Of a stretch of DNA of 64,000 nucleotides, positions 1 through 8,471 are shown piece after piece. The position numbers were made by a program, and so were the translations under genes. Position 1 is the stretch's first letter, and each line of letters opens with the position of its first letter. Source of the stretch: Butyrivibrio proteoclasticus B316 (GTDB lineage: Bacteria > Bacillota > Clostridia > Lachnospirales > Lachnospiraceae). A model generated the notes under the pieces. The model saw nothing but the letters and a program-made list of their open reading frames with translations. It ran no database searches and was not told where the DNA came from. The stretch is taken from NCBI RefSeq assembly GCF_000145035.1, contig NC_014388.1:139501-203500 (forward strand), given 5' to 3'.

Positions 1-1038
1 ACAACGGCAGATTTTGTTCAAGCTCATATAAAGGCATTCGCATTCTTTGGAGGCAGGCCTAAAGAGATTGTCTATGATCAGGATAAGGTCCTTGCTGTAA
101 GTGAGAATCATGGGGATATCATACTTACAGAAGGGTTTCAGAATTACCTGAATGCAACCGGTTTTGAGCTATTTTTGTGTCATGGTGCTGATCCGGAGTC
201 CAAAGGAAAAATCGAGGCAGTCATAAAGTACGCAAAGAATAACTTCGCAAAACATCGAATACTGGATGACATTGATAGCTTTAACATAGCTTGTCTTGAA
301 TGGCTTGAAAGGACCGGAAATGCTGAAGAACACGGGACAACAAAAAAGATACCGGCAGAGGTATTTACAGTCGAAAAAGAGTACCTCATCCCGGTATCCG
401 AGTACAGCTTTGCTAAGCCTACTGAAGCAAGTATAACCTATCAGGTAAGGAAGGACAATCTTGTTCTTTATAAGAGCAACAGATACAGAGTACCAAAAGG
501 AACCTATACCCAGGGAAAGCGCGTATTCATTATTCCTGAAGGTGATACGATTACCATCATTGATGCTGATACTGGTGTACTTTATGCCAGACATCCGCTT
601 TGTACAGGAAAAGGTGAACTGATAGGTCATTCCAGTCGATCTTACAGAGATAAAAGTAAGACGATTCTTGAACTGGAACAGATAGTAAAAGATCTGCTTG
701 TAGACTGCGATGGTAAAACTGATTCATTCCTTGCACATATACATGTTGACAAGCGAAGGTACTACAGGGATCAGCTAGGCGTTATCAGAAATCTTTTTGA
801 TGAATGGGATGCATCATTGATACAGAAGGCACTTGTTTACTGTGTAGAGCAGGAACTGTATTCTGCAGGTGATCTTTCCAGTGCTACAGCATATATGTCT
901 TCTCTAGAAGAAGATAAAAAGAATAAACCGGTTCTCCGAACCGCACAGATTCCAGAAAAGTACAGGGGTAATTCCCCCAGGATAAGGGATCTGCGAACCT
1001 ATGAAGTCGCAATGGAAAGGAGGACCGTGAATGGATAA
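1..1038 (+). CDS. istA: IS21-family transposase IstA (5' truncated by the window)
   Basis: The DDE transposase of an IS21 element, which cuts and joins element ends together with the helper ATPase IstB. The open frame runs from base 1 without a start codon, so the N-terminal helix-turn-helix is outside the window. Visible are the end of the RNase-H-like core (IVYDQDK, then GADPESKGKIE, where the last Glu fits the catalytic E) and the C-terminal beta-barrel region (RVPKGTYTQGKRVFI). The stop at 1036-1038 overlaps the istB start at 1031, the usual translational coupling. The istB partner is broken, so the element may not be autonomous now. Confidence 0.9.
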   Translation, partial: TTADFVQAHIKAFAFFGGRPKEIVYDQDKVLAVSENHGDIILTEGFQNYLNATGFELFLCHGADPESKGKIEAVIKYAKNNFAKHRILDDIDSFNIACLEWLERTGNAEEHGTTKKIPAEVFTVEKEYLIPVSEYSFAKPTEASITYQVRKDNLVLYKSNRYRVPKGTYTQGKRVFIIPEGDTITIIDADTGVLYARHPLCTGKGELIGHSSRSYRDKSKTILELEQIVKDLLVDCDGKTDSFLAHIHVDKRRYYRDQLGVIRNLFDEWDASLIQKALVYCVEQELYSAGDLSSATAYMSSLEEDKKNKPVLRTAQIPEKYRGNSPRIRDLRTYEVAMERRTVNG

Positions 1039-1813
1039 GCAACAAACGTTAAAAGCTGCATGTCAGTCCCTGGGCCTTATACACACAAGGAATGAACTTG
1101 AAACAATCCTGCATGACGCTGAGGAAAATGACAGCAGTTATCTTGATTTTCTTATCTCAGTAACAGATGGTGAAATACTATACAAATAGGAAAAAGCAAA
1201 AAGTAAAAGAATAAAGGAGGCAGGATTCCCATATCCAAAGTATCTAAAAGATTTTGACCTTAAATTCTGCAAGGCAATCTCAGCAAAGCAGTTCAAACAG
1301 CTTAGCGAACTGACCTGGATAGATGGACTATATAACCTTATACTGTCAGGACCACCCGGTGTAGGTAAAACTCATCTTGCCATAGCTCTCGGATATCAGG
1401 CATGTGAGGATGGCTATAAAGTCAGTTACACTACCATGAAGTCACTGATAAAAGTACTACGCACAGAAGATATAGATCGTCGTTCACGAGCTAAGGTCAA
1501 AAGGATATATTCATCAAACCTGCTTATTGTTGATGAAGTAGGCTATCTCCCTATAACAGCTGTCGAAGGAAATCTCTTTTTCCAGCTGTTTTCAGACCTG
1601 CAGGAAAAGACATCTATCATACTCACGACCAATAAAGGCTTTGAGGAATGGACAGAGTTTTTAGGGGATGCAGCACTTGCTACAGCTATTCTTGACAGGC
1701 TGTCCTACAGATGCGACAAGATTCAGATTGATGGAAAGAGCTACAGACTCGAAAATAGAAAGTCATTTTTAGTTACGGAGGAGAAAAACAATGGCAAAAA
1801 GAAAGCGGTTTAA
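1031..1813 (+). pseudogene. istB: IS21 helper ATPase IstB interrupted by an in-frame amber codon
   Basis: AAA+ ATPase that regulates target choice for IstA. The frame opens with ATG 1031, overlapping the istA stop, and gives an N-terminal helical segment (MDKQQTLKAACQSLGLIHTR). A TAG at 1187-1189 stops it after 52 codons. The same frame then continues with typical IstB sequence (AGFPYPKYLKDFD), Walker A SGPPGVGKTH, Walker B LLIVDEVGYLPI and the usual C-terminus. Only one codon separates it from an intact 260-codon gene. A later ATG at 1436 would lack Walker A, so it cannot rescue ATPase function. Called a nonsense-mutated pseudogene; suppression of the amber is possible but unsupported. Confidence 0.85.
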
Positions 1814-2234
1814 CATAGAAAATCTTTATCCCAAGGATTATTTCTTTGATTATGCAGAGTTCATGAAGGATCCTGAAAACTATCAATTCACTGAGGCAGA
1901 CTATGCGTATCATAATGCTATGGAGCTGAAAAGATATGAGGAAGAAGTTCCTATGACATACTATGAGAAAACATTACTGCGCAAATGGGTAATGGATGGT
2001 CATAATCCCAGAGAAAATCCCGGTTCCAAATATCTCTGCATGACAGGCTCTGAGCCTATGGATTTCCTTGATGTTTATCGGTTGGATAAAGAGATCGAAC
2101 AGGAAATGAAGGGCATGACCAAAGCTCAGAAAGAAGTTTATCTTAAAGGGCTCATGGGATGGACTGACGAAGATGAATCCCCAAGTCCAATAGATTTGCT
2201 GCCAGATGGTTCCGAAGAATTCGATATTTTCTGA
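1791..2234 (+). CDS. Third ORF of the IS21 element, unknown function
   Basis: Encodes 147 residues, starting at ATG 1791 behind GGAGGAG and overlapping the istB end by 23 nt, so it is probably translated from the istAB message. The protein is soluble, rich in Tyr, Glu and Asp, with a basic N-terminus (MAKRKRFNIENLYPKDYFFDY) and an acidic C-terminus (DEDESPSPIDLLPDGSEEFD). I recognise no domain or catalytic motif. Position inside the element and tight spacing suggest an accessory protein of this IS21 lineage; a role in transposition is only inferred. Confidence 0.7.
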   Translation: MAKRKRFNIENLYPKDYFFDYAEFMKDPENYQFTEADYAYHNAMELKRYEEEVPMTYYEKTLLRKWVMDGHNPRENPGSKYLCMTGSEPMDFLDVYRLDKEIEQEMKGMTKAQKEVYLKGLMGWTDEDESPSPIDLLPDGSEEFDIF

Positions 2235-2287
2235 CTTATAAGAAGCTTTATAAATTAATAGTTTAGTATCAAACAATTAATTGATTA

Positions 2288-2316
2288 TTGGTCTGCTACA
2301 TATCCTTCGATATAAT
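2288..2316 (+). promoter_or_regulatory. Promoter of the XRE/TPR regulator
   Basis: TTGGTC at 2288-2293, a 17-bp spacer and a perfect TATAAT at 2311-2316, 40 bp ahead of the start codon at 2356. It gives the regulator its own transcript separate from the transposition genes. Confidence 0.6.
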
Positions 2317-2355
2317 GAAATCACACCGGTGAATTCATCTAAGGAGAGATTAAAT

Positions 2356-3435
2356 ATGAGGATCATGTTAGGCGACAAAATTAAGGAATTACGTAAAAGA
2401 GACAGAAGAACACAGGATGAACTTGCAACCGCATTAGGCATAACAAATCAAGCAGTATCACGATGGGAAGCAAACAAGGCATATCCAGATATGGAGATGA
2501 TACCTGCTATTGCCAACTACTTTCATGTTTCAATCGATGAGCTGTTCGGTTACAACAATGATCGTGAAAGTACTCTTTCAAGATACATTGAGAAAGCGAA
2601 CAGACTATTGGAGCCAGGAGTTATTCCTGATAAAAAGCAATTAAAAAGACATGAACAGTTTCTTCGAGAAGCATTATCTGAATTTCCAAACGAATGGCAT
2701 TTGCAGGAAAGACTGGCTATGATTCTTTCGATGATTGCATCGAATGACAAAAGAAAAAAGAATGAAACTGCTGCATTAAAAGAAGCTGCCAAGCTATTTG
2801 AGCAAGCTTACCAGAACTGTGACGATATTCATATGAAAGAGCTTATTCATTTCTCGCTCATTGGAGTACTTGGCAGGCTCAGAGATTATCAGAAGATAGA
2901 AGAAATCGCCCTTCAAAGTTCTTCTCTATCAAGTTGTCGTGAATTGGTTCGTACAGTGATGATACATGACAGCAAATATGATCGATATGTAAGTGAAGCC
3001 CTTCTGTCACTGCTTCATCAACTGGCTGATTTGCTAGATATGAATTTTGAGCATTTTGCAACTGCCAATAATCCAGACATATATCTTTCACTTGCTATGC
3101 TTTATAAGTCAACTTTTGGAGATGGTAATTATGGTTGGTTTAATAGCGATATATGCCTGCTTTATTTGAATGCAGCGCGTATTTGTAACAGGAATAAAGA
3201 TTATAAACAAACCACAGACTGTTTTGGAAAAGCCTATGAGCATGGCACTAGCTTTATGGAGGCCGCTAAAGAACCTATAAAAAGGCCAACCAACGCAGGT
3301 GTAAGTGACGCAGTTGAACTACCTTCACGTTTTGTTTATATCAGCGAAAGCTTATTTAAACAGTATATCGGGCTTTTCTCAGAAGATGTCATTTCTAAAC
3401 TGCGAAGCAATCCCAAGTACGCAGCAATTCTTTAA
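2356..3435 (+). CDS. XRE-family regulator with TPR-like C-terminal region
   Basis: A 359-residue cytoplasmic protein. Start chosen at ATG 2356 because AAGGAGAG sits 7 bp upstream; the open frame begins earlier but without a ribosome site. Residues about 5-62 form a classic XRE helix-turn-helix (LRKRDRRTQDELATALGITN, then QAVSRWE and YPDMEMIPAIANYF). The remainder is alpha-helical with repeats resembling tetratricopeptide units, as in regulators that sense a peptide or partner protein. It lies between the IS21 genes and the IS21 terminal repeats, so it may be a passenger. Target genes are unknown. Confidence 0.85.
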   Translation: MRIMLGDKIKELRKRDRRTQDELATALGITNQAVSRWEANKAYPDMEMIPAIANYFHVSIDELFGYNNDRESTLSRYIEKANRLLEPGVIPDKKQLKRHEQFLREALSEFPNEWHLQERLAMILSMIASNDKRKKNETAALKEAAKLFEQAYQNCDDIHMKELIHFSLIGVLGRLRDYQKIEEIALQSSSLSSCRELVRTVMIHDSKYDRYVSEALLSLLHQLADLLDMNFEHFATANNPDIYLSLAMLYKSTFGDGNYGWFNSDICLLYLNAARICNRNKDYKQTTDCFGKAYEHGTSFMEAAKEPIKRPTNAGVSDAVELPSRFVYISESLFKQYIGLFSEDVISKLRSNPKYAAIL

Positions 3436-3499
3436 TCAAGAATACTACCGGTATTTGTGGGCGGAGCCCACAAATGCTGATAGTTATAGTAACTGTCGG

Positions 3500-3596
3500 T
3501 ATGGAAAATAAAATGCCGCAAACTATGGAAAATTGTTTGCCGCATTTTCTGGAAAATTAAATGCCGTAATTTATGGAAAACTACTTGCCGTTTACA
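3500..3596 (+). repeat. Four tandem 24-bp IS21 terminal repeats
   Basis: Units start at 3500, 3524, 3548 and 3572, each reading TGGAAAA-n5-TGCCG with small changes, in exact 24-bp phase. Read inward from 3596 on the minus strand they begin TGTAAACGGCA. This is the multi-repeat end expected for IS21-family elements, where the transposase binds several internal copies. Confidence 0.8.
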
Positions 3597-3597
3597 G

Positions 3598-4587
3598 CCG
3601 GATGTTCATCCGGGAAAAGTGGGCCCTATAGGCCTTACCATGACAGTAAAAGAGGCTGTAATTCCTGCACTTATCGGAATCGACATTGGCTGTGGTATGA
3701 GCATGGTAAAGCTTGGAAAGATCAGAAAGGATTTCCAGAAGCTCGATACAGTGATTAGAGACAACGTTCCGGTTGGATTCAAGGTAAGAAACACTGTTCA
3801 CAGGGATGCATCAGATTTTGACCTCGGAAGACTCAACTGCTTTAAGCACATCAGAGATGATAAGGCAATGCTTAGTATCGGAACTCTTGGCGGAGGAAAC
3901 CACTTTATTGAGCTTGATGCAGACGAGAACGGAGAGGGATATCTGATCATTCACAGTGGCAGCCGGCACCTTGGCAAGGAAGTTGCAGAGTATTACATGG
4001 ACAAAGGACACAAGTATTTAATGGAGCATGGAAAAGAGAATGTTCCATATGAGCTTACTTACCTTACAGATGAGCTTCTTTCAGACTATCTTCATGATAT
4101 CCAGGTTGTTCAGGAATACGCTGAGCTCAATCGTCACATCATTATGAAGGAAATCTGCAAGGGAATGAAGTGGAAGGTAACAGATGAAAAGAGCTGCATC
4201 CATAACTACATTGAGCAGACAAATGGAGCAGCTATCCTTAGAAAAGGTGCCATCTCCGCTAAGGAGAATCAGGAGGTAATCATACCCATAAACATGAGAG
4301 ATGGCGTAATCCTTGGAATCGGCAAAGGCAATGATGAGTGGAACAGCTCAGCACCTCATGGGGCAGGCAGAATTTCATCTAGAGAGAAGGTTACAACCAG
4401 TCACACAGTGTCTGAGTTTAAGGCTTCCATGAAGGGAATTTACACAAGCTGCATCAGCAATGACACATTGGATGAGGCACCCTTTGCCTACAGGGATATT
4501 GATTACATCAAAGAGGCTGTAAAGGAGACTGTTGAGATCACAAAGCTCCTTAAGCCGGTTTATAACTACAAAGGAGGCAATGCTTGA
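3598..4587 (+). pseudogene. rtcB: RNA-splicing ligase RtcB, N-terminus removed by the IS21 insertion
   Basis: RtcB joins RNA 2',3'-cyclic phosphate and 5'-OH ends using GTP and Mn2+. Codons match the family from PDVHPGKVGPIGLTMT at 3598, directly after the last IS21 repeat, so the N-terminal segment that should precede this motif is gone. Kept are DIGCGM (metal Cys), HSGSRHLGKE and HNYIE (metal His), and the guanylylated His in SAPHGAGR. A GTG at 3619 could in principle restart translation with 322 residues, but the missing part holds conserved metal-site sequence in the family, so activity is doubtful. The next gene overlaps its stop codon. Confidence 0.85.
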
Positions 4588-4841
4588 AAATAAAGTTCGA
4601 TAAGTATCATATTAGGCTGCGAAATGCCGAGCATACGATACTTATTCCAAGAAATACCTCTAGTATTCACTGGAACGCTGTTGGCGGTGAATGGGGAAAA
4701 GAGCTTATCGGTGACCGGGAAGCTTTATATGCACTTTTATATGCATGTGCAGTGCTTACATATGATCACAACAAGATAATCTATTTCCCCATTAAGGGAA
4801 ACGAGCTTATTACTGACGATAGTGCTATGACAAGCTATTGA
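4584..4841 (+). CDS. Small hypothetical protein coupled to rtcB
   Basis: Encodes 85 residues. The start is a TTG at 4584 with a strong AAGGAGG 6 bp upstream, and it overlaps the rtcB stop (TTGA), so it is translated as part of the same operon. The sequence has a basic N-terminus (MKIKFDKYHIRLRNAEHTIL) and an aromatic middle (WNAVGGEWGKELIGD). No membrane segment and no family recognised. Coupling to rtcB suggests a partner of RNA repair, which is inference only. Confidence 0.6.
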   Translation: MKIKFDKYHIRLRNAEHTILIPRNTSSIHWNAVGGEWGKELIGDREALYALLYACAVLTYDHNKIIYFPIKGNELITDDSAMTSY

Positions 4842-5301
4842 TAAAAGCAAAACGGAATTAATAGAAAATGCATTTAAGGATTTTGATAAATCTATTGATG
4901 GAATGAATTTTGCTTCAGCCTGAGGATTGCTTTTGCTTAATAAGAATAAAACAAACAAGCAGAATGATACATTTTTCCATATGTATTGATTTTTTCCTCT
5001 CAAGTATGTTTAAACCACAATTGAGTATTATATAACAGTACCCATTTTTACGGTTCCCAGTATCAGCACTTTGGCTTCTAATGACATTTGTCGCGTGTTC
5101 ACAAAAACATCTGGTTTCGTGGACACTTACAAGTCGATTTCGGGAAACGTATTTATGCGGTTTAAGATTGTAGTTTTGCACATTAAATGCAATGAACCTT
5201 TTTCTGAACATTTTGATTGAGATCTTCCGGTGTCAAATATTAAAATACTTGATACCAGCATGATGAAACGGATCTGAGCAGAGTAGTGTCCATATAAAAA
5301 G
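4842..5301. other. Intergenic stretch with no recognisable gene
   Basis: About 460 bases after the small rtcB-linked gene. A short frame near 4851-4922 reads TELIENAFKDFDKSIDG and may be a relic of a coding end, but it has no start. No hairpin terminator, RNA gene or repeat was seen. Confidence 0.4.
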
Positions 5302-5330
5302 TTGACATACAGTTGTCAGAAAGTTATACT
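5302..5330 (+). promoter_or_regulatory. Consensus sigma-70-type promoter
   Basis: TTGACA at 5302-5307, a 17-bp spacer and TATACT at 5325-5330. A small dyad (TGACA tacagt TGTCA) covers the -35 and spacer and could be an operator. It drives the short ORF at 5365 and possibly the acetyltransferase at 5594. Confidence 0.7.
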
Positions 5331-5364
5331 AACAACTAAATATTTTCTGAAAGCGATTTGAATT

Positions 5365-5472
5365 ATGAAAAAACTTGATCTCGTCAATTCAATGCTAACT
5401 ATTAAATCCATGAACAAATTTGATCAGGGATTTATTGTTAATGCATTTGATGAGGACGAGATAAATGCTTAG
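5365..5472 (+). CDS. Short ORF in a promoter-terminator cassette
   Basis: Encodes 35 residues beginning MKKLDLVNSMLTIKSMNKFD and ending in an acidic tail. It lies 35 bp after a near-consensus promoter and 38 bp before a strong terminator, so it occupies its own transcription unit. The ribosome site is weak (no clear GGAGG), which lowers confidence. It may be a small protein, or the unit may be an attenuated leader for the downstream GNAT gene. No family recognised. Confidence 0.4.
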   Translation: MKKLDLVNSMLTIKSMNKFDQGFIVNAFDEDEINA

Positions 5473-5510
5473 GTTTATACATTTTTAGCATTTTCATATT
5501 TTAACCGATG

Positions 5511-5543
5511 CCTCATCAAACTATAGATTTGATGAGGTTTTTT
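5511..5543 (+). terminator. Rho-independent terminator
   Basis: Stem CCTCATCAAA / TTTGATGAGG (10 bp, 7-nt loop) followed by TTTTTT. It lies 50 bp before the GNAT start codon, so it could also act as an attenuator. Confidence 0.85.
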
Positions 5544-5593
5544 CATATCACAAGGAAATCGCACCCGACATTTATATCAAGAGGAGGATAGTT

Positions 5594-6382
5594 ATGGACA
5601 AATTTGTTGATGAAAGAGATTATAAGCTCCTGGATCAGGACAGATATACGTTTTTTGTTCTGCGTCGCATCCTTGGAGGCCCCTGCAAGCTGATATTATC
5701 TGATCATGAGAGAGTAATAATCTGCTTCTCAAAAGAGCCATTTCCTGTATGGATCTGGACTCCGGATGATGCTACGGATAAAGATATGGCAGCTGCTTAC
5801 GATGTAATTTCAGAAAACGGCCTTCTTGATGGAAATCACAACTACAATATTAAGTATAAACTGGCTGAATACTTCATAAATAGGGCTAAAAAAGAGGGAA
5901 AAGAGCTATTCATCAGACAAAATATGTATGCCTATGACTGTCCCAAGTCCGTAGAGCCTCAGGAGAAGGCATCTGGAGAACTGCACAAGTGCACCCAGGA
6001 TGACTGTGAAGAGCTTGTTGACCTGATAGATGGTTTCCACAACGCAGTAGGCATAGATATAATGGATAGAGCCGCCTATGAGCAGAATGCTAAGAAAAGT
6101 ATAGAAGATAGAAGGACATTCTTTTGGCAAGATAAAGGAATTACTACAGCTTGTTGTAAGTATGTTCCAAACGGTGACATGGCCAGCATAAGCCTTGTGT
6201 ATACCAAGCCAGAGTGCAGGAGAAAGCACTACGCCGAGAATCTGGTTTACACAGTAACTGAACTTGCAAGAGCAGAAGGATATCTTCCCATGCTCTACAC
6301 AGATGCAGATTACGTAGCGTCTAATGCCTGCTATGAAAAGATTGGATATATTCGCCGTGGCGAACTGTGTACTGTCGGGTAA
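5594..6382 (+). CDS. GNAT-family N-acetyltransferase, two-part
   Basis: A 262-residue protein starting at ATG 5594 behind AGAGGAGG. The N-terminal half (to about residue 125) is a helper domain often found before GNAT folds; the C-terminal half carries the acetyl-CoA fold with VYTKPECRRKHYAENLV (motif A, variant of RxxGxA: the Gly is replaced by His) and the late ASNACYEKIGYIRRGE motif. The product would acetylate a small molecule or peptide amine; the substrate cannot be told from sequence. Followed after 55 bp by a second GNAT gene, perhaps an operon. Confidence 0.8.
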   Translation: MDKFVDERDYKLLDQDRYTFFVLRRILGGPCKLILSDHERVIICFSKEPFPVWIWTPDDATDKDMAAAYDVISENGLLDGNHNYNIKYKLAEYFINRAKKEGKELFIRQNMYAYDCPKSVEPQEKASGELHKCTQDDCEELVDLIDGFHNAVGIDIMDRAAYEQNAKKSIEDRRTFFWQDKGITTACCKYVPNGDMASISLVYTKPECRRKHYAENLVYTVTELARAEGYLPMLYTDADYVASNACYEKIGYIRRGELCTVG

Positions 6383-6437
6383 ATTAGCAAGTGGCTAAAT
6401 GTTGTAGAAAAAGAAATTTATTGAGGAGAGAAAGAGT

Positions 6438-6965
6438 ATGAGTCTGAAACTTATTAAGCTAACAAAGAGCTACGAGAAACAACTGGGAGAAATGATTGAT
6501 GAGTGGAAGAAGGATCAGGAAAAGAACCACACAAACCACTCACCATGGGCCATTTTTAAAAACGATTATCACGATTTTGATTATTATCTTGAGCATTTGG
6601 AGCTTACTAATCCCAGAGATGGCCTGGTTCCTGACTCAACCTTTTTTCTGCTTGATGACGAGAAAGATAGACTTCTTGGGGCAGTAAATATCCGCCACTA
6701 TCTCAATGATGGCCTATTAAAAAGCGGCGGACATATCGGAGATGGCATCAGACCATCAGAAAGGCGTAAGGGCTACGCCACAAAGATGATTGGTCTGGCC
6801 CTCGAAGAGTGCAAAAAGCTTGGTATTGATAGGGCACTAATCTGCTGTGACAAAAATAATATTGGCTCTGCCAAGTCAATCCAGAACAATGGCGGTGTAT
6901 TGGAAAATGAGCTTGTAACTGATGATGGCGAGATAGTGCAGAGATACTGGATTTCAATAAAATGA
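6438..6965 (+). CDS. GNAT-family N-acetyltransferase
   Basis: Encodes 175 residues from ATG 6438 behind GAGGAGAG. A single GNAT domain: GDGIRPSERRKGYATKMIG is the acetyl-CoA binding motif A (R-R-K-G-Y-A), followed by LICCDKNNIGSAKSIQNNGG, the typical motif B with the Asn-Ala/Ser-Ile segment. This pattern is common in uncharacterised acetyltransferases of Firmicutes acting on small molecules. It is probably co-transcribed with the preceding GNAT gene. Substrate unknown. Confidence 0.85.
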   Translation: MSLKLIKLTKSYEKQLGEMIDEWKKDQEKNHTNHSPWAIFKNDYHDFDYYLEHLELTNPRDGLVPDSTFFLLDDEKDRLLGAVNIRHYLNDGLLKSGGHIGDGIRPSERRKGYATKMIGLALEECKKLGIDRALICCDKNNIGSAKSIQNNGGVLENELVTDDGEIVQRYWISIK

Positions 6966-7027
6966 TGTAGGTGTCAAAAATATATTTCAGACTGTAGACA
7001 AAGTGGTCTTGAGGCTTTTGAGTTTAT

Positions 7028-7138
7028 ATTACCCCCAAATGCGTCAAGACGCAAAAAATGGTAATAAAGTATTGACATAAGTTGAGCACGGAGCTATCCT
7101 ATTACCAGAAAATGCGTCAAGTTGCAAAAAGAGGTAAT
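7028..7138 (+). promoter_or_regulatory. Promoter bracketed by two 38-bp dyad repeats
   Basis: TTGACA at 7072-7077, 17-bp spacer, TATCCT at 7095-7100. Two related 38-bp units, 7028-7065 and 7101-7138, each open with ATTACC, close with GGTAAT and share ATGCGTCAAG in the centre. The first sits just upstream of -35 and the second just after -10, running to the start codon. The layout fits an autoregulated promoter; the binding protein is unknown. Confidence 0.65.
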
Positions 7139-8395
7139 ATGATGTTGATAAAAAGAGATGTCTACTTAAATAAGCTTATTGAACGACAGAATAATGGAAT
7201 GGTAAAGGTTATCACCGGAATCAGGCGCTGTGGCAAATCATTTTTATTATTCAAGTTGTATAAGGAGTATCTTCTTAACAGTGGTGTTGGTGCTGATCAT
7301 ATAATTGAGATTGCACTTGATGGTATCGATGCTGATGAATTGCGTGAACCTAAGGCGTGTTATAGATACATTAAGGAAAAAATCCTTGATGGCGAGAAAA
7401 ATTACGTTCTTTTGGACGAAGTTCAATTCATGGATAGGTTTGAGGAAGTATTAAATAGCCTTCTGAGAATAGAGAATGTTGATGTATATGTTACGGGAAG
7501 TAATTCCAAATTTTTGTCAAAGGACATTATCACTGAGTTCAGAGGCAGAGGGGATGAGATACATATATATCCGCTTACCTTCGCTGAGTTTTATGCTGCT
7601 TTTGGTGGTGAATACGATGATGCCTGGGATGCGTATTTGAATTATGGTGGGCTGCCGGCTCTTATTGATATGAATAATGCCAAGCAGAAGATGGACTATC
7701 TCAAAAGCATCTTTGATAACGTTTATATGAAGGATGTTATCGAGCGTAATAAGATAAAGAATAAGGATGAGATAAATACGCTTGTAAATATACTTGCATC
7801 TGCGATTGGATCTCCCACTAATCCTACAAAGATATCGAATACTTTTGAAACGGAAAGACATAGCAGCTATACACATAAAACGATATCTTCTCATATAGAT
7901 TTTCTGGAAGAAGCATATCTTATATCAAAAGCAAACAGATATGATATCAAGGGCAGGAAATACATAGCCGCTAACCTTAAATACTATTTTACTGATGTTG
8001 GACTTAGAAATGCCAGATTGAATTTTAGGCAGCAAGAACCAACGCATCTTATGGAAAACGTTGTTTACAATGAACTCTTGGCAAGGGGATATTCCGTGGA
8101 TGTTGGTGTGGTGGAAGTGAATCAGAAGAATAGTGAAGGTAAAAGCGTGAGAAAGCAACTGGAAGTGGACTTTGTGACCAACATGGGAAATCAACGTTAC
8201 TATATCCAGGTCGCATATGATCTTTCCACCGAAGAAAAACAGCAGCAGGAATACAATTCGTTTAGAAACATTCCTGACTCTTTCAAGAAAATTGTACTTG
8301 TAAATGGATCTTCAAAACCATGGAGAAATGATGAGGGATATGTAATCATGGGAATGAAGTATTTTCTTCTGAATAGTGACAGCCTGGATTTTTAA
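7139..8395 (+). CDS. ATP-binding protein of the AAA/DUF4143 group
   Basis: A 418-residue cytoplasmic ATPase. Start placed at ATG 7139 (or 7142), behind AGAGG and downstream of the promoter -10; the frame opens earlier at a TTG that would precede the transcription start. Walker A is GIRRCGKS near residue 29, Walker B is YVLLDEVQ, followed by a sensor region (VYVTGSNSKFLSKD) and arginine-rich RGRGDEI. The C-terminal third is the DUF4143 nuclease-like region with EVDFV. Such proteins are abundant and their role is not established. The IS605 element begins directly after it. Confidence 0.85.
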   Translation: MMLIKRDVYLNKLIERQNNGMVKVITGIRRCGKSFLLFKLYKEYLLNSGVGADHIIEIALDGIDADELREPKACYRYIKEKILDGEKNYVLLDEVQFMDRFEEVLNSLLRIENVDVYVTGSNSKFLSKDIITEFRGRGDEIHIYPLTFAEFYAAFGGEYDDAWDAYLNYGGLPALIDMNNAKQKMDYLKSIFDNVYMKDVIERNKIKNKDEINTLVNILASAIGSPTNPTKISNTFETERHSSYTHKTISSHIDFLEEAYLISKANRYDIKGRKYIAANLKYYFTDVGLRNARLNFRQQEPTHLMENVVYNELLARGYSVDVGVVEVNQKNSEGKSVRKQLEVDFVTNMGNQRYYIQVAYDLSTEEKQQQEYNSFRNIPDSFKKIVLVNGSSKPWRNDEGYVIMGMKYFLLNSDSLDF

Positions 8396-8435
8396 TAATG
8401 CCAAGGGATATTATTATAAATATCGTGCGAGAAAA

Positions 8436-8461
8436 CCCCTTCCGATGAAGTCGGTTGTGGG
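8436..8461 (+). repeat. Left-end hairpin of the IS605-like element
   Basis: CCGA-tgaag-TCGG with flanking CCC and GGG; it matches the right-end hairpin in core and orientation. It sits just beyond the tnpA 3' end, as expected for the left end. Confidence 0.65.
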
Positions 8462-8471
8462 ATGAATCGCA

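Larger units (their letters stand above)
1..3596 (+). mobile_element. IS21-family element, right part, with extra passenger genes
   Basis: The left end lies before the window. Seen in order: the istA 3' part, istB, a third ORF, an XRE/TPR regulator, and four tandem 24-bp repeats ending in ACA at 3596. IS21-family elements are known to carry multiple internal copies of their terminal repeat and to end in CA. The base after the last repeat is already rtcB coding sequence, so 3596 is a natural right boundary. That the regulator belongs to the element is inferred from the repeats lying beyond it; a second, nested element could explain the same layout. Confidence 0.7.
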
